From Bacteroidota bacterium (GTDB taxonomy: Bacteria > Bacteroidota > Bacteroidia > B-17B0 > Aurantibacillaceae): a stretch of 64,000 bases of DNA. Location of the stretch: NCBI GenBank assembly GCA_003153315.1, contig PLYA01000056.1:65826-129825 (forward strand). The letters are read 5' to 3'. Within the stretch, counting starts at the first letter, position 1; every line of letters starts with the position of its first letter. This document shows, one piece after another, positions 1 through 6,848 of the stretch. Made by a program: the position numbers and the translations under genes. Below the pieces are notes generated by a model. The model was not told the origin of the DNA. It did no database searches and worked only from the letters and a program-made list of their open reading frames with translations.

Positions 1-1
1 G

Positions 2-913
2 GCAGAAAAGAATGAAAAGATAATGGGTATTACACCTGCCATGCCAAGCGGATGCTCTCTTAATATGATGATGAAAGCCATGCCCGACAGAGCTTTTGAT
101 GTGGGGATAGCCGAACAACATGCCGTAACCTTTTCAGCAGGTTTGGCTACACAGGGTTTAATTCCTTTCTGCAATATTTATTCCTCTTTTATGCAACGTG
201 CCTACGATCAGGTGATACATGATGTGGCCATACAAAAACTACATGTTGTTTTTTGTTTAGACAGAGGCGGTTTGGTTGGTGCCGATGGAGCTACACACCA
301 CGGCACTTTTGATTTAGCTTACTTTCGTTGCATACCCAACATGGTTGTTTCGGCTCCTATGAATGAACAGGAGTTGCGCAACCTGATGTACACAGCCCAA
401 TTAGAAAAGAACGCAACGCCTTTCAGCATACGTTACCCGCGCGGTAATGGTATGATGGTAAACTGGAAAACACCTTTTGAAGAAATTGAAATCGGTAAAG
501 GAAGGAAATTAAAAGAAGGAAAAGATATTGCCATTCTTTCTATCGGGCATATTGGTAATACTGCCACCGAAGCAATCAAGCAACTGGAAACGCAAAATAT
601 AAGCGTGGCGCATTACGATATGCGTTTTGTAAAACCTTTGGATGAGCAAATGCTGCATGAAGTTTTTTCTGTTCATAAAAAAGTAATTACTATTGAAGAC
701 GGCTGCATTCAAGGCGGCTTTGGCAGCGCGGTTATAGAATTTATGAGTGATAATAATTACCATGCCCAAGTAAAACGCCTCGGTATAGCTGATGAATTTA
801 TTGAACAAGGTGAGCCTAAAGAATTGTACGAAGAAGTGGGTTTATCAGTACATGCTGTTACCGAAGAAATACTTCGTTTAATTTCTCCTTCAAAAAAAAC
901 CATGGCAAGTTAA
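2..913 (+). CDS. dxs: 1-deoxy-D-xylulose-5-phosphate synthase, C-terminal part (5' end outside window)
   Basis: Thiamine-diphosphate enzyme that joins pyruvate and glyceraldehyde 3-phosphate in the first step of the MEP isoprenoid pathway. The frame is already open at base 2, so the first ATG (base 23) is internal and roughly the N-terminal half lies outside the window. Visible are the pyrimidine-binding transketolase domain with [23 protein letters not shown] and RYPRG, and then the C-terminal transketolase domain (about the last 120 residues). The gene stops 2 bp before the next gene, which suggests co-transcription. The family assignment is firm. Confidence 0.95.
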   Translation, partial: AEKNEKIMGITPAMPSGCSLNMMMKAMPDRAFDVGIAEQHAVTFSAGLATQGLIPFCNIYSSFMQRAYDQVIHDVAIQKLHVVFCLDRGGLVGADGATHHGTFDLAYFRCIPNMVVSAPMNEQELRNLMYTAQLEKNATPFSIRYPRGNGMMVNWKTPFEEIEIGKGRKLKEGKDIAILSIGHIGNTATEAIKQLETQNISVAHYDMRFVKPLDEQMLHEVFSVHKKVITIEDGCIQGGFGSAVIEFMSDNNYHAQVKRLGIADEFIEQGEPKELYEEVGLSVHAVTEEILRLISPSKKTMAS

Positions 914-915
914 GT

Positions 916-1632
916 ATGAAGAAGAGTATCTTTTTAACTATCCTGTCTTTTTGTTTATTTACTAATCATTTAAAAACGCAGGCTCAGGTTATAGACCAAA
1001 CCTTCAGGCCCGTATTCTCTGCCGGTATGATAGCCTCTCAGGTAGATGGAGATACGTATGGTGGCTATAGTAAAATTGGTTATTTTTTAGGCTTAGGTAT
1101 TAATCGTCAATTATCCAGATTGCTTGAAGTAGAATTTGCGCTTACTTTATTGCAAAAAGGCGCACGCCATAATTACGCCTTAGATTCCGCTTCAAGAAAT
1201 AATCCTGCCAACCCCTTCTATTTATCACGTTTAAGTTACCTCGAAATTCCATTGGTATTTAAATTCAATTACAAAAAATTCAAGGCTGAAGTTGGTGGGG
1301 CAGTTGGCTACTTAATAGATAACCCGCCCTATGTATCTACTAATAACCCTACCGTTATTGATAACGGGTATAAGAGCCTTGATTTTAGTTATATTATAGG
1401 TGCAGGTTACAAACTCAGCCCAAACGTTCTACTTAATCTGCGTTTCGAATATTCTATACTACCCATCAGGCCCTATTATACATCCACAGTCGGTATTTAC
1501 CACGGTCAATTTCCATTCTCCTTATTCAACCGGGGGCTTTATAATAATCTCCTGCAATTGACTTTAAATTACAGACTGCCTTCCAAAGTTACCACGGCAG
1601 AAACTCCTCCTTCTATTCCCAATGCACAGTAA
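916..1632 (+). CDS. PorT-like outer-membrane beta-barrel protein
   Basis: 238 residues with a cleavable signal peptide (hydrophobic residues about 5-20, ending at an Ala-Gln-Ala site). The rest consists of alternating beta strands rich in Tyr, Phe, Gly and Asn, ending in LTLNYRLPSK. This matches the small OMP_b-brl_2/PorT-type barrels of Bacteroidota. No ligand can be inferred. It starts 2 bp after dxs and overlaps ubiX by 11 bp, so all three are probably one transcript. PorT proper belongs to type IX secretion, but nothing here ties this paralogue to that role. Confidence 0.75.
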   Translation: MKKSIFLTILSFCLFTNHLKTQAQVIDQTFRPVFSAGMIASQVDGDTYGGYSKIGYFLGLGINRQLSRLLEVEFALTLLQKGARHNYALDSASRNNPANPFYLSRLSYLEIPLVFKFNYKKFKAEVGGAVGYLIDNPPYVSTNNPTVIDNGYKSLDFSYIIGAGYKLSPNVLLNLRFEYSILPIRPYYTSTVGIYHGQFPFSLFNRGLYNNLLQLTLNYRLPSKVTTAETPPSIPNAQ

Positions 1633-2191
1633 GCCTGTTAATATTGCTATTGCTGTTACAGGGGCAAGCGGTGCCATCTATGCAAAAGTTTTATTTGATA
1701 CCTTATTAAAACATAAAGAACAGTTTGCAAACATTGCGGTTATTATCAGCGATAATGCCAAGCAGGTATGGGAATATGAATTAAATAATACGGATTACAA
1801 TAAATACCCCTTTACCTTTTATGAGAAGAATAATTTTAACGCGCCTTTTGCTTCAGGTTCGTCTTCTTATACTGCACTGATTGTTTGCCCTTGCAGCATG
1901 GGCACATTAGGAAGAATAACCGCAGGCATCAGTAATGATTTGGTTACACGTGCAGCGGATGTGATGCTGAAAGAACGAAGAAAATTAATTCTTCTTACAC
2001 GTGATACCCCTCTTAATCTTATCCATATAAAAAACATGGAAACAATTACATTGGCAGGAGGTATTATTTGTCCGGCAACTCCTTCTTTTTACAGCAAGCC
2101 AAAAACCTTTGAAGAACTTGCCAAAACAGTTACTGATAGAGCACTGAGTTTAGCGGGAATTGAAGTAAATTCCTTTCGTTGGAATGAATAA
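1622..2191 (+). CDS. ubiX: UbiX/Pad1 family flavin prenyltransferase
   Basis: 189 residues, the usual UbiX length. The family makes prenylated FMN, the cofactor of UbiD-type decarboxylases used in quinone synthesis. Visible are the FMN-binding N-terminus AVTGASGAIYAK, the segment SNDLVTRAADVMLKERRK, and the C-terminal LLTRDTPLNLIHIKNM with GGIICPATPSFY. The ATG lies within the end of the preceding barrel gene (11-bp overlap). The pairing with dxs fits isoprenoid-quinone supply; that link is inference. Confidence 0.92.
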   Translation: MHSKPVNIAIAVTGASGAIYAKVLFDTLLKHKEQFANIAVIISDNAKQVWEYELNNTDYNKYPFTFYEKNNFNAPFASGSSSYTALIVCPCSMGTLGRITAGISNDLVTRAADVMLKERRKLILLTRDTPLNLIHIKNMETITLAGGIICPATPSFYSKPKTFEELAKTVTDRALSLAGIEVNSFRWNE

Positions 2192-2223
2192 ATAAGAAGC
2201 AATTATTTATAACTTTAATACGG

Positions 2224-2844
2224 ATGATTAAAAGTAATTCCATATTTAGTGATTCTTCCCTTAATGCAGAGATAGAAAAGTATTCCAGGCATAGAGTTTT
2301 TAATAAAGGCGAGGTTTTAATGAAACCCGGCGATGAGATTATATTTATCCCTATTGTGCTTAAAGGAAATATCCGCATTATAAGGCAAGATGAGAATGGG
2401 CAAGAAGTATTTTTATATCATTTATTTCCCGGACAAACTTGTGCCATGTCATTAACCTGCTGTCAGTCGGGCAAAAAAAGTATGATTAAGGCCATTGCCG
2501 AAGATGATACCGAGATACTGCAAATACCTATAAACCAAACCGAAGATTGGTTTAAATACCCCGAATGGAAAGCATATATAAGCAATAATTACCAAAACAG
2601 GTTTGCCGAGCTTATACAGGTAATAGACCTTATCGCTTTTAGTAATATGGATAAACAACTGCTTCATTATTTACAACAGCGTTCAAAAGCTTTAAACACA
2701 AGGATTTTAGATATTACCCATCAGCAAATTGCAGATGAGCTGCATGCCCACCGCGAAGCCATTAGCCGTTTGCTAAGAACAATGGAACAAAAAAAGTTAG
2801 TTCGTTTGGGTAGAAACAGTATTGAACTGCTTGCAGAAATATAA
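2224..2844 (+). CDS. Crp/Fnr family transcriptional regulator with a Cys-rich sensor domain
   Basis: 206 residues. An N-terminal cyclic-nucleotide-type beta-roll (about 20-130) is followed by a winged helix-turn-helix (about 150-200, ITHQQIADELHAHREAISR). The sensor domain holds Cys73, Cys79 and Cys80 in CAMSLTCC, which suggests redox or metal sensing rather than cAMP binding. The downstream cluster of rhodanese, thioredoxin and OsmC genes, and a CRP/FNR-like palindrome 7 bp after the stop codon, make it the likely local regulator. The signal it senses is inferred, not shown. Confidence 0.88.
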   Translation: MIKSNSIFSDSSLNAEIEKYSRHRVFNKGEVLMKPGDEIIFIPIVLKGNIRIIRQDENGQEVFLYHLFPGQTCAMSLTCCQSGKKSMIKAIAEDDTEILQIPINQTEDWFKYPEWKAYISNNYQNRFAELIQVIDLIAFSNMDKQLLHYLQQRSKALNTRILDITHQQIADELHAHREAISRLLRTMEQKKLVRLGRNSIELLAEI

Positions 2845-2850
2845 AGAGGG

Positions 2851-2866
2851 TGTGATATAAATCATA
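2851..2866. promoter_or_regulatory. CRP/FNR-like operator upstream of the redox operon
   Basis: TGTGA-TATAAA-TCATA is a near-perfect dyad that matches the classical TGTGA-N6-TCACA at 9 of 10 half-site positions. It lies between the Crp/Fnr gene and the DUF2892 gene. A possible -7 element (TACCTTTA) is at 2910-2917, which would put the operator centre roughly 65 bp upstream of a start near 2924. Confidence 0.5.
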
Positions 2867-2940
2867 ACCTTATCCAACAAATGTTACCAAACTTTCTTTA
2901 AGCCCTACATACCTTTACTCATAATTTAAAAAGTATAATT

Positions 2941-3147
2941 ATGAAAAAGAATATGGGTAACATCGACCGCATTATCAGAATAGCGGTAGCAGTAATGGTA
3001 TTAGCCTTGTACTTCACACATCAAATTAATGGCACATTGGCAATAATTGGATTGGTTGTTTCAGGGATTTTTATCCTTACGAGCTTTATAAGCTTTTGTC
3101 CTCTTTACTTTCCTTTTGGTATCTCTACCCGAAAAAAAGAACAATAA
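2941..3147 (+). CDS. DUF2892 (YgaP-type membrane domain) small protein
   Basis: 68 residues with two hydrophobic helices (about 11-28 and 34-52) and the typical N-terminus NMGNIDRIIRI. The family is the membrane part of YgaP-like proteins, often found beside or fused to rhodanese domains. Here it is the first gene of the redox operon and sits 12 bp before a rhodanese gene, so the two probably form a split YgaP-like pair. Cys53 lies near the C-terminal end of helix 2. Confidence 0.85.
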   Translation: MKKNMGNIDRIIRIAVAVMVLALYFTHQINGTLAIIGLVVSGIFILTSFISFCPLYFPFGISTRKKEQ

Positions 3148-3159
3148 ACTAAATAAGCC

Positions 3160-3432
3160 ATGAAAAATATAGAAGAGTTAATTAAAACAGGAAAAGCTAC
3201 TATAGTGGATGTTAGAACACCTGCCGAGTTTATGGGTGGGCATGTGGCAGGCAGCCTTAATATTCCATTGCAAGAAATACCCGACCGCTTGGATGAATTA
3301 AAGAAGATGGAAAACATTGTTCTTTGCTGTGCTTCGGGTAACAGAAGCAGCCAGGCAACCATCTATTTAAAAAGGAATGGCATTGAGTGTGAGAACGGCG
3401 GCTCGTGGATGGAAGTAAACTGTTATTGCTAA
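3160..3432 (+). CDS. Single-domain rhodanese (sulfurtransferase)
   Basis: 90 residues, one rhodanese fold. DVRTPAEFMGGHVAGSLNIP is the CH2A region. The active-site loop is CASGNR with catalytic Cys57, preceded by a second Cys56. A GGSWMEVNCYC tail adds two more cysteines. It likely transfers sulfane sulfur in the cytosol. It lies between the DUF2892 gene and a second rhodanese gene in the same operon. Confidence 0.93.
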   Translation: MKNIEELIKTGKATIVDVRTPAEFMGGHVAGSLNIPLQEIPDRLDELKKMENIVLCCASGNRSSQATIYLKRNGIECENGGSWMEVNCYC

Positions 3433-3451
3433 AAACATAAAAACAAATAAA

Positions 3452-3769
3452 ATGCTACAAACAATAAAAAACATGTTAGGCATAGGGCCTAAAGTAGATA
3501 TGGGAGAACTGATAGCCAACGGCGCTGTCATTATAGATGTGAGAAGTAAAGGAGAATTTGCGGGCGGGCATCTTAAAAACTCGGTGAATATTCCGCTTAA
3601 TCAATTATCGGGTACTATTAAAGGTGTTAAGAGCAAAGAGCAGCCTATAATAACCTGTTGCGCATCGGGTATGCGGAGTGCTAATGCCAAAAGCTTTTTA
3701 AAAGGCGAAGGATATACCAATGTACATAATGGAGGCAGTTGGTTTAGTTTAAAGAAATACGAGAAGTAA
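3452..3769 (+). CDS. Single-domain rhodanese (sulfurtransferase)
   Basis: 105 residues with one rhodanese domain: DVRSKGEFAGGHLKNSVNIP, then the active loop CASGMR with catalytic Cys70 preceded by Cys69, and a GGSW element near the end. The loop and GGSW motif resemble the preceding gene, so the two are probably diverged tandem duplicates. It has no signal peptide and is expected in the cytosol. Confidence 0.92.
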   Translation: MLQTIKNMLGIGPKVDMGELIANGAVIIDVRSKGEFAGGHLKNSVNIPLNQLSGTIKGVKSKEQPIITCCASGMRSANAKSFLKGEGYTNVHNGGSWFSLKKYEK

Positions 3770-3790
3770 AAACAATGTAAATTAAAAATT

Positions 3791-4198
3791 ATGGTAATCC
3801 CTGAAATAATTTACTCGGTAGCAACAAACACATGCCCTCATTGTCATAAAGGCAAAGTGTTTGAAAACTCTAATCCTTATAGTTTTACAAAAGGATTAAA
3901 AATGAAAGACAGCTGCTCTGAATGCGGTTTAAAGTATGAACGCGAGCCGGGTTTCTTTTATGGCTCCTTATACGTTAACTATGCTTTGTCTTCCGGTATT
4001 TTTATTGTATTGTATTTATCAGATGCCCTTTGGATACACATGGAAACTTGGTTGCTGCTTACGTTGGTTGTGGTGTTGCTTCTTGGTTTATATCCCGTAA
4101 CCTACAGATTAGGAAGACTTTTTTGGATAAATTTCTTTATCAGGTATGATAAGAAATACAGCAAGAGCAAACAAAAACAAATGACAGTTACTTCTTAA
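3791..4198 (+). CDS. DUF983 family zinc-ribbon membrane protein
   Basis: 135 residues. A four-cysteine zinc ribbon (Cys15-x2-Cys18 and Cys42-x2-Cys45) is followed by [14 protein letters not shown] and two transmembrane helices (about 65-83 and 92-112). This is the DUF983 layout, whose function is unknown. Its place inside a rhodanese/thioredoxin operon suggests a part in thiol or metal handling at the membrane; that is inference. Confidence 0.85.
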   Translation: MVIPEIIYSVATNTCPHCHKGKVFENSNPYSFTKGLKMKDSCSECGLKYEREPGFFYGSLYVNYALSSGIFIVLYLSDALWIHMETWLLLTLVVVLLLGLYPVTYRLGRLFWINFFIRYDKKYSKSKQKQMTVTS

Positions 4199-4209
4199 AA
4201 CAAATTACA

Positions 4210-4506
4210 ATGGCAACATTTCAGGAACTTATAAATTCAGATAAACCCGTACTGGTAGATTTCTCTGCCGAATGGTGCGGTCCCTGCAAAATGATGGCTC
4301 CTATTTTAGAGCAACTTAAAAGCATGGTGGGTGATAAGGCAACCATTATTAAAGTAGATGTAGATAAAAACCCCGCTGCGGCAAGTGCCTATCAGGTGCA
4401 GGGTGTACCTACTTTAATCGTATTTAAAAAAGGGAAAACCATGTGGCGCCAGTCGGGCGTGGTACCTGCCGATCATTTAAAACAAATCATAGAACAAAAT
4501 CAATAA
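4210..4506 (+). CDS. trxA: Thioredoxin
   Basis: 98 residues, a complete cytosolic thioredoxin with the WCGPC active site (Cys23, Cys26), the [11 protein letters not shown] strand-turn and the cis-proline loop QGVPTL. It reduces protein disulfides and may resolve persulfides formed by the neighbouring rhodaneses. It lies 11 bp after the DUF983 gene in the same operon. The symbol reflects family only; the cell may have other thioredoxins. Confidence 0.93.
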   Translation: MATFQELINSDKPVLVDFSAEWCGPCKMMAPILEQLKSMVGDKATIIKVDVDKNPAAASAYQVQGVPTLIVFKKGKTMWRQSGVVPADHLKQIIEQNQ

Positions 4507-4517
4507 ACAAAAAAGAT

Positions 4518-4958
4518 ATGGAACATGTATATGAAGTGTCGGTAAACTGGCAGGCAGACAGAAAAGGAGTGATGAGTTCTCCTGTATTAAACGAAAAAAT
4601 GGAAGTAGCCACCCCTCCTCAGTTTCCTAAGGGAATGGAAGGAATATGGTCTCCCGAACATTTATTTGTAGCAGCAGTTAACTCGTATTTGATGACTACC
4701 TTTCTTTCTATAGCCGAAAACTCCAAGCTTGATTTTGTAAGTTTTGATTCAAAGGCGATTGGTAAGCTTGAACAGGTTGATGGTAAGTACTTGATGAGTG
4801 AAGTAACATTAATGCCTGTTGTAACAATTAACGATGAACAACAGAAAGAAAGAGCAGAAAGGGTATTGCAAAAATCAGAAGCAAATTGTTTAATTTCCAA
4901 TTCTGTGAAATCTACCATTATTTTTAAACCCGAAATTAAAATCTTAAAAGCAGCATGA
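4518..4958 (+). CDS. OsmC/Ohr family protein with an altered first cysteine
   Basis: 146 residues from the ATG at 4518; an upstream in-frame ATG at 4443 would read through the thioredoxin tail and is rejected. OsmC-family proteins normally reduce organic hydroperoxides with two cysteines. The second is present (Cys124 in EANCLISNSV). The first, expected in the central helix, is Tyr57 in VNSYLMTTF. The protein may therefore have lost two-cysteine peroxidase chemistry or act in sulfur transfer. It overlaps the next gene by 4 bp (ATGA). Confidence 0.88.
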   Translation: MEHVYEVSVNWQADRKGVMSSPVLNEKMEVATPPQFPKGMEGIWSPEHLFVAAVNSYLMTTFLSIAENSKLDFVSFDSKAIGKLEQVDGKYLMSEVTLMPVVTINDEQQKERAERVLQKSEANCLISNSVKSTIIFKPEIKILKAA

Positions 4959-5686
4959 AAAATATAGTTTCTTTAATAGTACTTACTTTAAGTATATCAA
5001 TTGCTTCCTGTCAGAATCAAACAAGCAATGGCGCTACTAAACAAATAAATGTAACAATTCCGGTTGATGAGTTCGACAAGAAGTTAAATGAAACAAAAGA
5101 TGTGCAGTTGGTTGATGTGCGCACTCCCGAAGAATATAGCGAAGGGCATTTAAAAGGCGCTGTTAATTATAATCTTAATGCCAATGATTTTGATAACAAC
5201 TTAAACAAGCTTGATAAAAGCAAACCTGTAATGGTGTATTGCTTGGGCGGTGGACGTAGTGCAGAAGCGGCTGAGAAAATGAAAGAAAAAGGATTTGCTG
5301 AAGTATATAACATGAAGGGTGGTATGATGAAATGGAATGCAGCCAATAAACCTGTGGAAAAAGGAGCTTCTGCTCCTGCAAGCAAGGGCATGTCGCTGAC
5401 AGATTTTACTAAGCAAATTACATCCGATAAATATGTGCTGGTAGATTATAATGCCAAATGGTGCAAGCCCTGCAAGAAAATGGTTCCTATGCTGGAAGGT
5501 GTTGCTGATAAGAGAAAAGATAAAGTAATACTTATAAAAATAGATGCCGATGAGAACAAAGACTTACTGAAAGAAAAAGGTATTGATGCCATACCTGTAG
5601 TTGAATTATATAAAGATGGTAAACTTATCTGGAAGCATAACGGAGAAATTGATGAAGCTACTCTTTTAAAAGAAACCAAATTATAA
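4955..5686 (+). CDS. Rhodanese-thioredoxin fusion lipoprotein
   Basis: 243 residues. A lipoprotein signal peptide ends in SIASC (lipidated Cys19). A rhodanese domain follows (about 35-130, catalytic Cys96 in YCLGGGRS), and then a thioredoxin domain (about 145-243, WCKPC with Cys170 and Cys173). The protein is expected to be anchored outside the inner membrane, so sulfur transfer and thiol reduction would be joined in the periplasm. It is the last gene of the redox operon, followed by a strong hairpin terminator. Confidence 0.92.
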   Translation: MKNIVSLIVLTLSISIASCQNQTSNGATKQINVTIPVDEFDKKLNETKDVQLVDVRTPEEYSEGHLKGAVNYNLNANDFDNNLNKLDKSKPVMVYCLGGGRSAEAAEKMKEKGFAEVYNMKGGMMKWNAANKPVEKGASAPASKGMSLTDFTKQITSDKYVLVDYNAKWCKPCKKMVPMLEGVADKRKDKVILIKIDADENKDLLKEKGIDAIPVVELYKDGKLIWKHNGEIDEATLLKETKL

Positions 5687-5722
5687 GATTTTATATTCTT
5701 TATACTTAAATAAAGTAAATAA

Positions 5723-5752
5723 AAAAGCCGTTCAATAAATTGAACGGCTTTT
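5723..5752. terminator. Bidirectional intrinsic terminator
   Basis: AAAAGCCGTTCA and TGAACGGCTTTT form a near-perfect hairpin with a short AT loop. A-rich and T-rich flanks make it work on both strands. It separates the plus-strand redox operon from the convergent DksA-like gene. Confidence 0.85.
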
Positions 5753-5773
5753 TATATTAAAAATGACTAAAAA

Positions 5774-6835
5774 TTAATTACCGTACTGGTTTATTTTTGC
5801 ATCCATGCTGAGTGTAGCATGAGGTACGCTACGTAAGCGCTCTTTGGGAATTAATTTCCCTGTAACACGGCAAATACCATACGTTTTATTTTGTATGCGT
5901 ACTAATGCATTTTGCAGCGATACAATATATTTCTCCTGACGGGAAGCCAATTGAGCAACTTCTTCTTTAGACAACATATCACTTCCATCTTCCAATAACT
6001 TAAAAGTTGGCGATGTATCATCCGTTCCGTGATTATCCGTATTAGTTAAAGTTTGTTTCAATAAATCATAATCGGTTTTAGCCTCGTTAAGCTTATCTAC
6101 AATAATCGCTTTAAATTCATTAAGCTCTTTATCACTATAACGAGTACGCGAGTCTTTATTGTTTATAAAAGGTTTAGGTTCTTCTTTTTTAGGTTTCTTA
6201 ATTAAAGATTTAGTTAAATCTATTTTAATTATTTGTTTGCGAACAAAATCTTCAGAGTCGTATTGTTTTTTCATTCCGATTCTACCACCTCTTGATCTTC
6301 TTCTTTTAGGTTTTTTATCCTTTTCTTTTGCCTTTTCTTCAACAACAATCTCTTCAATATCTTCATCATCAATTGGCATTGACTCAGGGTCTATTTCCAA
6401 AAGTCCGGCATCTACATCCAATTCTTCTCCATCCATATCAGCGTCTAAAGGTTTTGATTTCTTTTTATCTTCTTTAGAAGATTTTTTTGCTTTAGATGGG
6501 GATGCAGCAGGAGTTATTTTTTTAGGTTTAATTTCTTCTTTCTTTGAAACAATCTTCTTCACTTCTTTTTTCGCAGTCTTTTTCACTTCAGCTTTTTTAA
6601 TTTTAGTTTTTTCCGTAGCAGGTTTTGCTTTGGACACTGGTTTAGTTTTTGCTTTTGGAGCAACCTTAGCAGGTTTAGCTGCCTTTTTAGGAGCAATTGC
6701 TTTAGAAACTTTTTTTGCAACAGGTTTTACTACCTTTTTTACAGGCTTTTTAGCAACTGTTTTTTTAGCAGCAGGTTTATTTGTTTTTTTAGCAGGTTTT
6801 GTTGCTTTTGCTTTTTTGTCTTTTTTCTTACTCAT
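5774..6835 (-). CDS. TraR/DksA-like protein with a long histone-H1-like N-terminal tail
   Basis: 353 residues. Residues 1 to about 125 are almost all Lys, Ala, Pro and Val, like a histone H1 tail. An acidic stretch follows (about 130-165), then a basic patch, then a DksA-like coiled coil and C-terminal domain. Of the four zinc-finger cysteines of DksA, I see only the one in YGICRVTGKLI; PHATLSMDA follows where the second pair should be. The family acts on RNA polymerase, and the tail suggests nucleic-acid binding. It lies 13 bp after ileS on the same strand. Confidence 0.82.
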   Translation of the reverse strand: MSKKKDKKAKATKPAKKTNKPAAKKTVAKKPVKKVVKPVAKKVSKAIAPKKAAKPAKVAPKAKTKPVSKAKPATEKTKIKKAEVKKTAKKEVKKIVSKKEEIKPKKITPAASPSKAKKSSKEDKKKSKPLDADMDGEELDVDAGLLEIDPESMPIDDEDIEEIVVEEKAKEKDKKPKRRRSRGGRIGMKKQYDSEDFVRKQIIKIDLTKSLIKKPKKEEPKPFINNKDSRTRYSDKELNEFKAIIVDKLNEAKTDYDLLKQTLTNTDNHGTDDTSPTFKLLEDGSDMLSKEEVAQLASRQEKYIVSLQNALVRIQNKTYGICRVTGKLIPKERLRSVPHATLSMDAKINQYGN

Positions 6836-6848
6836 GGTATAATACCTT

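Noticed and set aside
4443-4517. Upstream start for the OsmC gene
   Set aside because: It would translate the thioredoxin tail in another frame; residues before Met at 4518 lack family character.
6159-6842. 227-residue hydrophobic frame opposite the DksA-like tail
   Set aside because: Antisense reading of Lys/Ala codons gives Phe/Leu/Gly-rich frames; this is a shadow.
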